Shown: piece by piece, positions 20,551-30,058 of the stretch
How the letters are laid out: the number at the start of each line of letters is the position of its first letter
How positions within the stretch are numbered: position 1 is the first letter of the stretch
The notes under the pieces: model-generated
The model's database searches: none
What the model saw: only the letters and a program-made list of their open reading frames with translations
What the model was told of the DNA's origin: nothing
Position numbers and translations under genes: made by a program
NCBI RefSeq assembly: GCF_024055665.1
Contig: NZ_JAMXMC010000005.1
Span: forward strand, 124,001 to 188,000
Reading direction: 5' to 3'
From: Ideonella oryzae
GTDB taxonomy: Bacteria; Pseudomonadota; Gammaproteobacteria; Burkholderiales; Burkholderiaceae_C
DNA: 64,000 bases

Positions 20551-21240
20551 TCAGCCGAAGACCTTCTGCAGGATCGCGCTGCCGGTGCCCACCGGATCGC
20601 GGCGGATCTTCTTCTCTTCCTCGCCGATCATCAGGTAGAGCCCGTCCAGCGCCTTGCGGGTGACGTACTGCTGGATGTTGGCGTCTTCCTTGGCCACCAG
20701 ACCGAAGCTGCTGGCCTTGCCCGCCACGGCGTTGTACTTGCTGGCCAGGTCCACCTTCTCGGTTTCCTGGGTGACGATGGGCAGGAAGCGCTCGGTCAGC
20801 GGCGCCCGCGTCTTCTTGGCGAAGAAGTCGGTCACGGACGTGTCGCCGCCCTGGACGATGCCCACCGCGTCGTCCACCGACATGGTCTTGACCGCCTGCA
20901 TCAGCAGGGTCTTGGCCTCCGGCACCGCCGCCTCGGCCGCCCGGTTCATCGCGGTGACCAGATCGTCCACCCGCCTCTGCTGGCCGGTGAACTTGAGCAT
21001 CTGCGCCGCCTCCTTCAGGGCCCCGGGCAGCGGAATGCGCACTTGGGGGTTGCCCAGGAAGCCGTCCGGCCGGCCCAGCAGCGCCACGGCGCTGCCCGCC
21101 CCCCGCTCCAGCGCGGTCTTGACGCCCAGGCTGGCGTCGGCCGGGCTGAACAGCGCAGCCCGGGCCGGCAGGCCGGCAGCCACACTCAGCAAGCCGCCCA
21201 GGGCCCAGCGGCCGCAGTCACGTCGGTTGGGGGTCATCAT
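20551..21240 (-). CDS. DUF4197 family secreted protein
   Basis: 229-residue protein with a signal peptide (about residues 1-28, ending ARA). The body is all-helical and matches the DUF4197 pattern: an FSPADASLGVKTALERG start, the IPLPGALKEAAQML block, and a C-terminal ALDGLYLMIGEEEKKIRRDP segment. The family is widespread in proteobacteria and its function is unknown to me. It is divergent from the MprF-like gene. Confidence 0.88.
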   Translation of the reverse strand: MMTPNRRDCGRWALGGLLSVAAGLPARAALFSPADASLGVKTALERGAGSAVALLGRPDGFLGNPQVRIPLPGALKEAAQMLKFTGQQRRVDDLVTAMNRAAEAAVPEAKTLLMQAVKTMSVDDAVGIVQGGDTSVTDFFAKKTRAPLTERFLPIVTQETEKVDLASKYNAVAGKASSFGLVAKEDANIQQYVTRKALDGLYLMIGEEEKKIRRDPVGTGSAILQKVFG

Positions 21241-21351
21241 CGTCCTCGTCCCTTTGTGGTGTGTTGGTCGATGGTGCGCCAGCCGCCGAAGACTGGCAAC
21301 CCGCTCCCGGCAGCCTGACGTGACTTGGGGTAAAACCGGTGCCTCACTTCC

Positions 21352-23982
21352 ATGACCCCAGCCAGCGTGGCCTCACTTGCTCCGGAGCCCTGCGACGACG
21401 CCCCTGTGCCACTGGCGCGCTGGGGCCATGGCTGGCAGCGTTGGCGCCCCTGGCTTCTGGCGGGCCTGGGCCTGCTGCTGACCGCCCTGGTGGGCACGGC
21501 GCTGGCCCACCTGCTGCAGGAGGTGCGCTACGGCCAAGTGATGGCCGCCGTGCGCCAGACCCCGGGGCCCTGGCTGCTGTGGTCGCTGCTGGCCACGGCC
21601 ATCAGCTACGCCACCCTCACCCAGTACGACGCCTCGGCCCTGCGCTACATTGGCGCCCGGGTGCCGCGGGGCACGGTGGCCCTCACGGCCTTCGTGGCCT
21701 ACGCGCTGTCCAACACCATCGGCCTGGGCCCGCTGTCCGGTGGCGCGGTGCGCATGCGGCTGTACACCCAGGCCGGGCTGGAGCCTGGCCAGATCGCACG
21801 GGTGATCGGCTTCAACACTGTGGCCTTCCTGCTGGGCATGCTGGCCTTCGGCGCCCTGGGCTTGCTCTGGGGCGCCCCCACCATCGCCCCCCTGCTGCAC
21901 CTGTCGGCCGGCAGCCTGCAGGGTCTGGCCGTGGCCCTGCTGCTGGCCCTGGCGGCCTTTGTGGGGCTGTGCCACCGCCAGCGGGTGCTGGCCTGGCGCT
22001 GGGGCCCGGGGCGACGCTGGCATGTGGGCCTGCGCCTGCCGCCGGCCGGCCTGGCCCTGGCCCAGCTGGCCATCTCGGCGGTGGAGCTGAGCGCCTCGGG
22101 CCTGGCCCTGTGGTGCCTGCTGCCCGAGAACCCGCTGCCCCTGCTGAGCTTCCTGGCGCTCTACGCAGTGGCCATCTCGGCCGCCCTGGTCAGCCATGTG
22201 CCCGGGGGCGTGGGCGTGTTCGAGGCGGTGATGCTGCTGGCCGCCGGCCCGCACCTGCCCACGGCCCAGCTGCTGGGCGCGCTGCTGCTCTACCGTGGCC
22301 TGTACTACGTGCTGCCCCTGGTGCTGGCCAGCGGCCTGCTGGTGGCCTACGAACTGCGCCCGGCAGCCATGGCCCCGATGGGCCGGGCGGCGGTGCGGCA
22401 AAGCCCGCGTCTGCTGGCCGCGCTGACCCTGGTGGCCGGCCTCTGGCTGGTGGTCTCCGGCGTGACGCCCTTCACCCGCGACGCCCGCGAAGTGCTGGCC
22501 GCGCTGAACGTGCCCCTGCCGCTGATCGAGGCCTCGCACTTCCTGGGCAGCGTGGCCGGCCTGGGCCTGCTGGTGGTGGCCCGCGGGCTGCTGCACCGGC
22601 TGGACGCGGCCTGGTGGGCCGCCCTGGGGCTCTCGCTGATGGCGGCGGTGCTGGCCTGGCCCAAGGGCATCGCGCTGAACGAGGCGGCCCTGCTCATCAC
22701 GCTGGCGGTGCTGCTGGTGGTCTCGCGCCGCCAGTTCGACCGGCCCTCCTCGCTGTTCGCCCAGCACCTGGAGCCCGAATGGCTGCTGGGCCTGGCCGGC
22801 GTGCTGCTGGCCAGTCTGTGGATCCTGTTCTTCGCCTACAAGCAGGTGGCCTACAGCAACCACCTGTGGTGGCAGTTCGAGCTGGACGGCCAGGCACCGC
22901 GCTCGCTGCGCGCCCTGACCGCGATCGCCCTGCTGTCGCTGGCGCTGGGGCTGTGGCAGCTGCTGCGGCCCCGCGCCAGCACGCTCACGCCCCCCACGCC
23001 GGAAGAACTGGCGCGGGCGGCCGCCATGGTGCAGGCCGGCCTGCGGGCGGAAGGCTGCTACCTGCTGATGGGCGACAAGCACCTGCTGTTCTCGCCCACC
23101 GGTCGCAGCTTCCTGATGTACGGGCGCCAGGGGCGCACCTGGGTGTCGCTGTTCGGGCCCTTTGGCGAGCGCCGGGAATGGGCCGACCTGGTCTGGCAGT
23201 TCATCGAACTGGCCCATGCCCATGGGGGCCGGCCGGCGTTCTACCAGGTGCGCCCGGCCCACCTGCCGCTGTACCTGGACTGCGGACTGCAGGCCATCAA
23301 GCTCGGCGAGTACGCCCAGGTCAGCCTGCCGGACTTCAGCCTCAAGGGCGGCAAGCGGGCCAATCTGCGCGCCGGCGTGAACCGCGGCGAACGCGAAGGG
23401 CTGAGCTTCGAAGTGGTCCCGGCCGACGCCGTACCCGCTCTGCTGCCCGAGCTGAAGTCCATTTCCGACGCCTGGCTGCAGGCGCAGCAGGGCCGTGAAA
23501 AAGGCTTTTCGGTCGGCCGCTTCGATCCGGTCTACCTGCGCCAGCTGCCCGTGGCCCTGGTGCGCCAGCATGGCCGGCTGGTGGCTTTCGCCAACCTGCA
23601 GGTGACGGCCTGCCGCGAGGAGGCCAGTGTGGACCTGATGCGCCACGGCCCCGAGGCGCCGCCCGGCACCATGGACTTTCTCTTCGCCAAGGTCATGCTC
23701 TATCTGCAGGCCGAGGGCTACCAGTGGTTCGGCCTGGGCATGTCACCGCTGGCTGGCATGGCCGAGCGGCGCCAGGCACCGCGCTGGCAACGGCTGGGCC
23801 GTCTGCTGTACAAGTACGGGGACCGCTTCTACCGCTTCCGCGGTCTGCGCAGCTTCAAGGACAAGTTCGAACCCAGCTGGGAAGCCCGCTACCTGGCCAC
23901 GCCAGGCGGGCTGGCCCCCGTGTTCGCACTGGCCGACATCGCAGGACTGATTGGCGGCCACCCCGACGAGACCGACGCCTGA
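21352..23982 (+). CDS. mprF: MprF-type phosphatidylglycerol aminoacyl-transferase/flippase
   Basis: 876-residue bifunctional inner-membrane protein. Roughly the first 530 residues hold about 13-14 membrane helices of the flippase domain, including the GPLSGGAVRMRLYTQAGLE and SHVPGGVGVFEAVMLL signatures. The C-terminal 340 residues form the cytosolic synthase domain (DUF2156 type) with PTGRSFLMYGRQGRTWVSL and FKDKFEPSWEARYL. It transfers an amino acid, usually lysine, from tRNA to phosphatidylglycerol and thereby lowers surface negative charge. Its stop overlaps the acvB-like start (TGATG). The donor amino acid is not predictable by eye. Confidence 0.92.
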   Translation: MTPASVASLAPEPCDDAPVPLARWGHGWQRWRPWLLAGLGLLLTALVGTALAHLLQEVRYGQVMAAVRQTPGPWLLWSLLATAISYATLTQYDASALRYIGARVPRGTVALTAFVAYALSNTIGLGPLSGGAVRMRLYTQAGLEPGQIARVIGFNTVAFLLGMLAFGALGLLWGAPTIAPLLHLSAGSLQGLAVALLLALAAFVGLCHRQRVLAWRWGPGRRWHVGLRLPPAGLALAQLAISAVELSASGLALWCLLPENPLPLLSFLALYAVAISAALVSHVPGGVGVFEAVMLLAAGPHLPTAQLLGALLLYRGLYYVLPLVLASGLLVAYELRPAAMAPMGRAAVRQSPRLLAALTLVAGLWLVVSGVTPFTRDAREVLAALNVPLPLIEASHFLGSVAGLGLLVVARGLLHRLDAAWWAALGLSLMAAVLAWPKGIALNEAALLITLAVLLVVSRRQFDRPSSLFAQHLEPEWLLGLAGVLLASLWILFFAYKQVAYSNHLWWQFELDGQAPRSLRALTAIALLSLALGLWQLLRPRASTLTPPTPEELARAAAMVQAGLRAEGCYLLMGDKHLLFSPTGRSFLMYGRQGRTWVSLFGPFGERREWADLVWQFIELAHAHGGRPAFYQVRPAHLPLYLDCGLQAIKLGEYAQVSLPDFSLKGGKRANLRAGVNRGEREGLSFEVVPADAVPALLPELKSISDAWLQAQQGREKGFSVGRFDPVYLRQLPVALVRQHGRLVAFANLQVTACREEASVDLMRHGPEAPPGTMDFLFAKVMLYLQAEGYQWFGLGMSPLAGMAERRQAPRWQRLGRLLYKYGDRFYRFRGLRSFKDKFEPSWEARYLATPGGLAPVFALADIAGLIGGHPDETDA

Positions 23983-25418
23983 TGTTCCCGAACCCATTGC
24001 GATTCTCTTCCCCCGGCCGATCGGCCCTGTGTGCCGCTGGCCTGCTCCTGTGCGGTGGCGGCGCCTTCGCGGCGCCGCCACCGCAGACGGTTGCGCATGG
24101 CCTGTTCAACAATGTGCGGGTGCAGCGCCCTGAAGGCCCCCCCCAGCAGTTCGTGCTGCTGCTGCAGAACCAGGCCGAGGGCCCCAGCCCCGCCGGGCAG
24201 GCCCTGGCCGACCGGATGGTGGCCGCTGGCGCCATGGTGGCCAGCGTGCCACTGCCCCCGTTCTACAAGCGCCTGGCGGCCCAGGATGGCAAGTGCACCT
24301 ACCCGGGCGGCGCCTTCGAGAACCTCTCGCGCAGCATCCAGGCCCAGGACCGGCTGCCCGCCTACCTGCTGCCCCTGCTGGTGGGCACGGGACCCGCGGC
24401 AGCGGTCACCTACGCCACCCTGGCCCAGACGCCCGCAGGCACCTTTGCCGGTGGCCTGTCTCTGGGCTTCTGCCCGCGCCTGCCGCTGGACCCGCCGATG
24501 TGCGGGGGCCCAACCCTGAAATGGCAGACCGCGGCCGACGGCCCCGGGGTGGACCTGCAGCCCGCCCCGGCCGCGCTGGCCAGCCACTGGATGGCCCTGG
24601 GCGGCGGGGAGGAGGGCTGCACCAGCGCCCAGGCCCAGGCCTTCGTGCAGAAAGTGCCGCAGGCCAAATGGCTGGGCGCTGGTGGGCCTGCGGCCGGCAA
24701 TGGTCTGCCCGCGGGCTTCGATGCCGCCTGGGCGGCCCTGGCCGTCAGGCAGGTGCCGCTGGGGCCGCCCCCCAGCCAGCTGTCCGACCTGCCGCTGGTC
24801 GAGGTGCCCACGTCCGACGACGGTGCCGGCACGCCCCCGGCCGGACGCGGCCAGACCACCTTCGCGGTGCTCATCTCCGGCGACGGCGGCTGGGCCAGCA
24901 TCGACAAGGGCATTGCCAAGGCCCTGGTGGCCCAAGGCGTGCCGGTGGCCGGGCTGGATTCGCTGCGCTACTTCTGGAGCGAGCGCACCCCCGAAGGCCT
25001 GGCCACCGACCTGGACCGAGTGATCCGCTACTACGCCGCCCGCTGGGGCCGCAGCAAGGTCATCCTGATCGGCTACTCGCAAGGGGCGGATGTGCTGCCC
25101 TTTGCGCTCAACCGCCTGCCCGCCGGCACCCGGGCCCGGGTCCAGCTGGCGGCCCTGCTGGGGCCGGGGCAGAAGGCCTCGTTCGAGTTCCATGTCAGCA
25201 ACTGGATCGGGCCCAGCGGCGACAGGCCCATCGCCCCCGAGGCCCGCAAGCTCTCGGCCAGCAACACGCTGTGCGTCTATGGCGAGAACGAAAAGGACTC
25301 GCTGTGCCCCGAGCTCAGCCCGGCCCAGGCCCGGCGCCTGCCACTGACCGGCGGACACCACTTCGGCGGCGATTACGAAGCCCTGGCCGGCAAGATCCTG
25401 GAGGCCGCAGGCCGCTGA
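23982..25418 (+). CDS. acvB: AcvB/VirJ-type periplasmic aminoacyl-phosphatidylglycerol hydrolase
   Basis: 478-residue protein with a signal peptide (about residues 1-30, ending AFA). The N-terminal half is AcvB-specific; the C-terminal half is a VirJ alpha/beta-hydrolase domain with nucleophile elbow GYSQGAD (Ser366), an Asp in ENEKDSLCP (439) and His in TGGHHFGGDY (459/460). Agrobacterium and Rhizobium AcvB proteins hydrolyse lysyl-phosphatidylglycerol made by the neighbouring LpiA/MprF. The one-base overlap with the mprF-like gene therefore strongly suggests a synthase/hydrolase pair. The start is the ATG coupled to the upstream stop. Confidence 0.9.
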   Translation: MFPNPLRFSSPGRSALCAAGLLLCGGGAFAAPPPQTVAHGLFNNVRVQRPEGPPQQFVLLLQNQAEGPSPAGQALADRMVAAGAMVASVPLPPFYKRLAAQDGKCTYPGGAFENLSRSIQAQDRLPAYLLPLLVGTGPAAAVTYATLAQTPAGTFAGGLSLGFCPRLPLDPPMCGGPTLKWQTAADGPGVDLQPAPAALASHWMALGGGEEGCTSAQAQAFVQKVPQAKWLGAGGPAAGNGLPAGFDAAWAALAVRQVPLGPPPSQLSDLPLVEVPTSDDGAGTPPAGRGQTTFAVLISGDGGWASIDKGIAKALVAQGVPVAGLDSLRYFWSERTPEGLATDLDRVIRYYAARWGRSKVILIGYSQGADVLPFALNRLPAGTRARVQLAALLGPGQKASFEFHVSNWIGPSGDRPIAPEARKLSASNTLCVYGENEKDSLCPELSPAQARRLPLTGGHHFGGDYEALAGKILEAAGR

Positions 25419-25433
25419 GGGCATGATCGCGTC

Positions 25434-25748
25434 ATGGACGATTTCGACCTCAACCCCGACTTCCTCAAGCCCCCGGCCTTCCGCCCGGACGAGGCCCTGC
25501 AGCGCCTGCGTCGCGAACTGCGTGCGCTGGGCCTGAACGAACGCGAGGGACGCTTCGAGCGCCAGGGCCAGGCCCTGCTGAAGGACGTGGCCATCTCGCC
25601 CGACGGCGCGACCCTGAACCTGGCGCTGGCCCGGCGGCTGGCCCGCACGCCCGAATGGCAGCCCCGCAGCCTGCGCGACAGCGCCCAACTGCGCGACCTG
25701 CTGGCCGAGGTGAAGAAACGCCTGTCGGCCGCCGCCGACGAGGAGTGA
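25434..25748 (+). CDS. Small conserved-looking protein of unknown function
   Basis: 104 residues, cytoplasmic, strongly charged (many Arg, Asp and Glu) and predicted mostly helical. It begins MDDFDLNPDFLKPPAFRPDEALQ. It follows the acvB-like gene by 15 bases on the same strand, so it may be the third gene of that operon, although the high G+C makes short frames common. Not recognised. Confidence 0.65.
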   Translation: MDDFDLNPDFLKPPAFRPDEALQRLRRELRALGLNEREGRFERQGQALLKDVAISPDGATLNLALARRLARTPEWQPRSLRDSAQLRDLLAEVKKRLSAAADEE

Positions 25749-26105
25749 TCACTTCTCGACGATCACGAAGTGCTTGCGCAGCGTCTGCAGGACCTCGAAG
25801 GAGCCGCGGAAGTTCGGCGGGATCATCACCGCCTGGCCCGGGCCGATGTCGGTCACCGTGCCGTCCTCGCCGTGCAGCCGGGCCTGGCCCTCGATGACGT
25901 GGAAGTACTCGTGCTCGGCCGGGCCGAATTCGATGCGCCAGCGGCCGGGCTCGCAGTCCCAGATGCCGGCGCACAGGCCCTCGGGGCCGCTTTCATACAG
26001 CGTCCAGGTCGAGCGCAGCGGGGCGCCCACCTCGCGGCGTTCCTCGCGCGGCTGGTCGATCACCGGCGCCTGGGCCGGCACGTCGAATCGGACGATGGAA
26101 ACCAT
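25749..26105 (-). CDS. Cupin-domain protein (DUF861/EutQ-like cupin)
   Basis: 118-residue single-domain cupin. The two barrel motifs are visible as EFGPAEHEYFHVIEGQARLH and DIGPGQAVMIPPNFRGSFEV, and the phrase IWDCEPGRWRIEF is typical of the cupin_3 family. Such proteins are small metal-dependent enzymes or sensors; substrate unknown. GAGAGG precedes the ATG. It ends immediately at the stop of the convergent small gene and lies downstream of dtd on the same strand. Confidence 0.82.
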   Translation of the reverse strand: MVSIVRFDVPAQAPVIDQPREERREVGAPLRSTWTLYESGPEGLCAGIWDCEPGRWRIEFGPAEHEYFHVIEGQARLHGEDGTVTDIGPGQAVMIPPNFRGSFEVLQTLRKHFVIVEK

Positions 26106-26137
26106 GGGAGACCTCTCGGAAGACGGGGGCGCCGCGC

Positions 26138-26593
26138 TCAGCGCACGGTCATCGGGATGGTGACCGGGCCGTCGTTGACCAGGTGCACCTGCATGTCGGC
26201 GCCAAACTCGCCGGTGGCCACCTGCGGGTGACGCACCCGGGCCTGGGCCACCAGGTGGTCATACAGGGCCTGGCCCAGCGCCGCAGGCGCCGCGCCGGTG
26301 AAGCTGGGCCGGTTGCCGCCCCGGGTGTCGGCCGCCAGCGTGAACTGCGAGACGAGCAGCAGGCCGCCGGGAGTGCCGGCACCGTCCAGATCCTGCACGC
26401 TGCGGTTCATCTTGCCGGCGTCGTCGCTGAAGATGCGCAGCTTGAGCAGCTTGTCCAGCAGCTTGTCGGCCTGGGCCGGCGTGTCCTCGGGCTCGGCGCA
26501 GACCAGCACCAGCAAGCCCTGTTCGATGGCCCCGGTGACCCGGCCAGCCACCTCCACCCGGGCGCCACGCACCCGCTGGATCACCGCCAGCAT
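26138..26593 (-). CDS. dtd: D-aminoacyl-tRNA deacylase
   Basis: 151-residue cytoplasmic enzyme that removes D-amino acids wrongly attached to tRNA. Family motifs are present: [15 protein letters not shown] at the start, [12 protein letters not shown] with the SQFTL motif, [10 protein letters not shown], and the C-terminal NDGPVTIPM cross-subunit Gly-Pro motif. Length is standard. It lies 10 bases after the FKBP isomerase gene and probably shares its transcript. Confidence 0.95.
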   Translation of the reverse strand: MLAVIQRVRGARVEVAGRVTGAIEQGLLVLVCAEPEDTPAQADKLLDKLLKLRIFSDDAGKMNRSVQDLDGAGTPGGLLLVSQFTLAADTRGGNRPSFTGAAPAALGQALYDHLVAQARVRHPQVATGEFGADMQVHLVNDGPVTIPMTVR

Positions 26594-26603
26594 GGTCAGT
26601 CCG

Positions 26604-27026
26604 TCAGAAGTTGGTGATGGCCACCAGCTCGACCTCGAAGGTCAGCGTGGCATTGGGCGGGATCACGCCACCCGCGCCACGGCTGCCGTAGGCGATGGCC
26701 GGCGGGCAGGTCAGCTTGGCCTTGCCGCCGGCCTTCATGCGCTGCAGGCCCTCGGTCCAGCAGGGGATCACGCGGTTGAGCGGGAACTCGGCCGGCTGGC
26801 CGCGGCGGTAGGAGCTGTCGAACTCGGTGCCGTCGGCCAGCGTGCCGCGGTAGTTCACCTTCACCGTGTCGGTGGCCTTGGGCGACAGGCCGGTGCCGAC
26901 CTTGATGTCCTGGAAGACCAGGCCGCTGGCGGTGGTGACCGGCGCGGCGGGGGCCGGGTCGGCCGCCAGGGCCAGGGAAGACAGGGACAGTGCCAGGGCA
27001 CCGGCGGCAAACGACAGACGCATCAT
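26604..27026 (-). CDS. FKBP-type peptidyl-prolyl isomerase, exported
   Basis: 140-residue protein with a Sec signal peptide (about residues 1-23, ending LALA) and one FKBP domain: [49 protein letters not shown] and [18 protein letters not shown]. It should accelerate proline isomerisation during folding in the periplasm. The active-site Trp and Tyr/Phe positions look intact. The first of two consecutive ATGs (27026) is taken, with AGGA eight bases upstream. Confidence 0.92.
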   Translation of the reverse strand: MMRLSFAAGALALSLSSLALAADPAPAAPVTTASGLVFQDIKVGTGLSPKATDTVKVNYRGTLADGTEFDSSYRRGQPAEFPLNRVIPCWTEGLQRMKAGGKAKLTCPPAIAYGSRGAGGVIPPNATLTFEVELVAITNF

Positions 27027-27093
27027 GGAAAGATTCCTTTCAGGAGCCAAAGGCCCGGACCCGCCGGGCGGCAGGCCGCAAGGTTAACCGGCC

Positions 27094-28353
27094 TCAGCCC
27101 AGGGTCACGCGGGCGAACTTGCGCTTGCCCACCTGCAGCACGAAGGTGGCGGCCTCGACCTTGAGGCCCTTGTCGCTGACCACCGTGCCGTCGATGCGCA
27201 CACCACCCTGCTCCACCATGCGCAGGCCTTCGCTGCCGCTGGCCACCAGGTTGGCGGCCTTCAGCAGCGCGCCAATGGCCATCGGGGCACCGCTGAGTGC
27301 CACCTCGGGGATGTCGTCCGGGATGCCGCCCTTGCTGCGGTTGACGAAGTCCTGCTCGGCAGCCTCGGCTGCGGCGGCGCTGTGGAAGCGCGCGGTGATC
27401 TCCTTGGCCAGGGCCACCTTGGCGTCGCGCGGGTTGCGCCCGCCCTCGACCTCGGCCTTCAGCGCGGCGATCTCGGCCTCCGAGCGGAAGGACAGCAGGG
27501 TGTACCAGCGCCACATCAGCTCGTCGCTGACCGACATGACCTTGGCGAACATGGTGTTGGCCGGCTCGGTGATGCCGATGTAGTTGCCCTTGGACTTGGA
27601 CATCTTGTCCACGCCGTCCAGGCCTTCGAGCAGCGGCATGGTCAGGATGCACTGCGGCTCCTGGCCGTACTCGGCCTGCAGGTGGCGCCCCATCAGCAGG
27701 TTGAACTTCTGGTCGGTGCCGCCCAGCTCCAGGTCGCTCTTGAGCGCCACCGAGTCGTAACCCTGCATCAGCGGGTAGAGGAACTCGTGCACCGAGATGG
27801 CGGTGCCGCTCTGGAAGCGCTTGGTGAAGTCCTCGCGCTCGAGCATGCGGGCCACGGTGTACTTGGCCGCCAGCTGGATCATGCCGCGCGCGCCCAGCGG
27901 GTCGCACCACTCGCTGTTCCAACGCACCTCGGCCCGGTCCATGTCCACCACCAGACGGATCTGCTCGAAGTAGGTCTTGGCGTTGGCCTCGATCTGCTCG
28001 CGGGTGAGCGGCGGGCGGGTGCTGTTGCGGCCCGACGGGTCACCGATGGTGGTGGTGAAGTCGCCGATCAACGGAATCACCGCCAGGCCGAGGTCCTGCA
28101 GCTGGCGCATCTTGTTGAGCACCACCGTGTGGCCCAGGTGCAGGTCCGGCGCGGTCGGGTCCATGCCGAACTTGATGCGCAGCGGCACGCCCGTGGCCTC
28201 CCAGCGCTGGAGCTTCTTCACCCAGTCGGCCTGCGGCAGCAGCTCGGCGCAGCCGCGCAGGCTGATGGCCAGGGCCTCCTGCACGCGGTCGCTCAAGGGG
28301 AGATCGGAGGGCACGGCGCCGGCCGGGGCCTGGGCTGCATCAAGGTCGGACAT
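27094..28353 (-). CDS. tyrS: Tyrosyl-tRNA synthetase
   Basis: 419-residue class I aminoacyl-tRNA synthetase. The HIGH-type signature appears as HLGH (residues 72-75), KMSKS is at 250-254, and a C-terminal S4 RNA-binding domain occupies about 355-419. The overall pattern ([20 protein letters not shown]) is of the TyrZ-like type common in betaproteobacteria. It is divergent from the M23 peptidase gene, sharing a 288-base region. Confidence 0.96.
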   Translation of the reverse strand: MSDLDAAQAPAGAVPSDLPLSDRVQEALAISLRGCAELLPQADWVKKLQRWEATGVPLRIKFGMDPTAPDLHLGHTVVLNKMRQLQDLGLAVIPLIGDFTTTIGDPSGRNSTRPPLTREQIEANAKTYFEQIRLVVDMDRAEVRWNSEWCDPLGARGMIQLAAKYTVARMLEREDFTKRFQSGTAISVHEFLYPLMQGYDSVALKSDLELGGTDQKFNLLMGRHLQAEYGQEPQCILTMPLLEGLDGVDKMSKSKGNYIGITEPANTMFAKVMSVSDELMWRWYTLLSFRSEAEIAALKAEVEGGRNPRDAKVALAKEITARFHSAAAAEAAEQDFVNRSKGGIPDDIPEVALSGAPMAIGALLKAANLVASGSEGLRMVEQGGVRIDGTVVSDKGLKVEAATFVLQVGKRKFARVTLG

Positions 28354-28381
28354 GGTGGGTTCAAAGCGGGGTGAATCGCCC

Positions 28382-28408
28382 TTGGGACACAGGTCGGCTT
28401 GCTATACT
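28382..28408 (+). promoter_or_regulatory. Candidate sigma-70 promoter for the M23 peptidase gene
   Basis: TTGGGA (28382-28387) and TATACT (28403-28408) are separated by 15 bases, shorter than the optimum 17. A start of transcription near 28415 would give a leader of more than 200 bases before the peptidase coding region and excludes the ATG at 28399 as its start codon. Confidence 0.4.
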
Positions 28409-28445
28409 CGACCGATCGGTTGCTGACCGGCATCGTGGCCAAGCC

Positions 28446-28539
28446 CGGGCGCAAAACGCCCGATTCTACGAGGGAGTCCACAGAGTGCCGGAGAGGTCGC
28501 CCCAGCCTGCGCCAGGACGGCGTCGTCCGCGCAGGCTGG
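28446..28539 (+). promoter_or_regulatory. Hairpin-rich leader with a possible small ORF upstream of the M23 gene
   Basis: Two inverted repeats are visible. CGGGCG/CGCCCG encloses a five-base loop (28446-28462). CCAGCCTGCGC pairs with GCGCAGGCTGG (28502-28512 with 28529-28539), and GGACG/CGTCC extends the stem inside a two-base bulge. AGGGAG at 28471 precedes a GTG at 28485 that opens a 25-codon Arg-rich frame ending at 28562. Whether this is a regulatory leader peptide is a guess. Confidence 0.35.
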
Positions 28540-28641
28540 TTCGTATCAGGCCACGGGGTTGATGCCGCTTCAGGGAGCAGCGCCACCCACCGCCTGACCA
28601 CATCGCTGACTTTCCGGACGGGGCCCCGCCCCGGCAGAACC

Positions 28642-30042
28642 TTGAGCTTGTTGGGCCCGTTTTCCCGTTTTCCGTTGGCCTCGCTGCAAAGCGCCCTCGC
28701 CTCGGCCTCCCACTCCCTCCGACAACACCCCCGCGCCGTGGCCGCCGCCGTGCTGGCCCTGGTCGCTGGCACCGGCGTCACCGCCTTCGGCATTGCGCCG
28801 CTGGCTCCGGATGCAGCCCAGTTGCCCCGCCGCCAGATCGTCGAGGACGTGACGCCCGAAGCCATCGCGCCGCAGCTCGAAGCCCTGGCCGGCGCCCCGC
28901 TGGTGTTGCACCGCACCGAAACGACCCGCCCTGCGGACACCGCCGACACCCTGCTGCGCCGGCTGGGCGTGGTAGACGCCACCGCTGCCGCCTGGATCCG
29001 CAACGACCCGATCGGTCGCCGGTTGTTCGAGGGTGGCGCGGGCAAGATGGTGACCGTCGGCAAGGACGCCGATGGCCGACTGACCGAACTGGTGGCCCGC
29101 TTTCCCACCGCCGATGACGAGAACGGGCGCCCCCGTTTCGCCCGCCTGCGGGTGGAGCGGCAGGACGATGGCCGCTACGTCTCCCACCTGGAGCAGGCGC
29201 AGCTCGAGTCAACCCCGCGCCTGGCCAGCGGCACCATCCAGAGTTCGCTGTTCGCCGCCACCGACGCGGCCGGCCTGCCCGATGCCGTGGCCACCCAGCT
29301 GGCCGAAATCTTCGGCAACGACATCGACTTCCGCCGCGACCTGCGCAAGGGCGACACCTTCCGCGTGGTCTTCGAAACCCTGACCGCCGACGGCGAAGCC
29401 GTGCCCTGGAGCCAGGGCAGCGGCAAGGTGCTGGCCGCCGAGTTCGTCAATGCCGGCCAGGCCCGCCAGGCCCTCTGGTATGCCGGTGTCGGCAAGGGCG
29501 GCTATTTCGACTTCAACGGCGAGAGCAAGCGTCGCGCCTTCATCTCCAGTCCGGTGGCCTTCTCGCGGGTGAGCTCCGGCTTCGCCATGCGCTTCCACCC
29601 CATCCTGGGCATCTGGAAGAAGCACCTGGGCGTGGACTACGCGGCCCCCATCGGCACTGCGGTGCGCACGGTGGGTGATGGCGTGGTGTCCTTCGCCGGC
29701 GTGCAGAACGGCTACGGCAACGTCATCATGGTCCAGCACTCGGGCGACCGCATGACGGTGTACGCCCACCTGAGCCGCATCGGCGTGCGCAAGGGCCAGC
29801 ATGTCAGCGCGGGCGACGCCATCGGCAACGTCGGCATGACCGGCTGGGCCACCGGCCCGCACCTGCACTTCGAGTTCCGCCTGCACGGCGAGCAGAAGGA
29901 CCCGGTGGCGGTGGCCAAGGCCTCCGAAACCCTCCGCCTGGATGGCGCGCAGCGCGGTCGCTTCGCCCAGCTGGCCCAGACCCTCAAGTCCGAACTGGAC
30001 CTGGCCACCGACCTGGGCGGCATGCCCGGTCGCTTCGAGTGA
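28642..30042 (+). CDS. M23-family peptidoglycan endopeptidase (MepM-like)
   Basis: About 466 residues. A basic N-terminus and a membrane anchor (about 30-50) are followed by a periplasmic region resembling the LysM/OapA-type part of MepM and a C-terminal LytM domain. The LytM zinc ligands are present: the His/Asp of RFHPILG...HLGVDY and the His of GPHLHFEF. It should cleave peptidoglycan cross-links to permit wall growth. The start is uncertain: no ATG with a ribosome site is in frame; TTG at 28642 is the first plausible start after the presumed promoter, and TTG/GTG codons further downstream are alternatives. anmK follows 16 bases later. Confidence 0.85.
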   Translation: MSLLGPFSRFPLASLQSALASASHSLRQHPRAVAAAVLALVAGTGVTAFGIAPLAPDAAQLPRRQIVEDVTPEAIAPQLEALAGAPLVLHRTETTRPADTADTLLRRLGVVDATAAAWIRNDPIGRRLFEGGAGKMVTVGKDADGRLTELVARFPTADDENGRPRFARLRVERQDDGRYVSHLEQAQLESTPRLASGTIQSSLFAATDAAGLPDAVATQLAEIFGNDIDFRRDLRKGDTFRVVFETLTADGEAVPWSQGSGKVLAAEFVNAGQARQALWYAGVGKGGYFDFNGESKRRAFISSPVAFSRVSSGFAMRFHPILGIWKKHLGVDYAAPIGTAVRTVGDGVVSFAGVQNGYGNVIMVQHSGDRMTVYAHLSRIGVRKGQHVSAGDAIGNVGMTGWATGPHLHFEFRLHGEQKDPVAVAKASETLRLDGAQRGRFAQLAQTLKSELDLATDLGGMPGRFE

Positions 30043-30058
30043 ACGCCTGAACGGGCCG

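Noticed and set aside
28399-28642. ATG at 28399 as the start of the M23 peptidase
   Set aside because: It overlaps the presumed -10 element, and the resulting extra 81 residues have no protein-like pattern.
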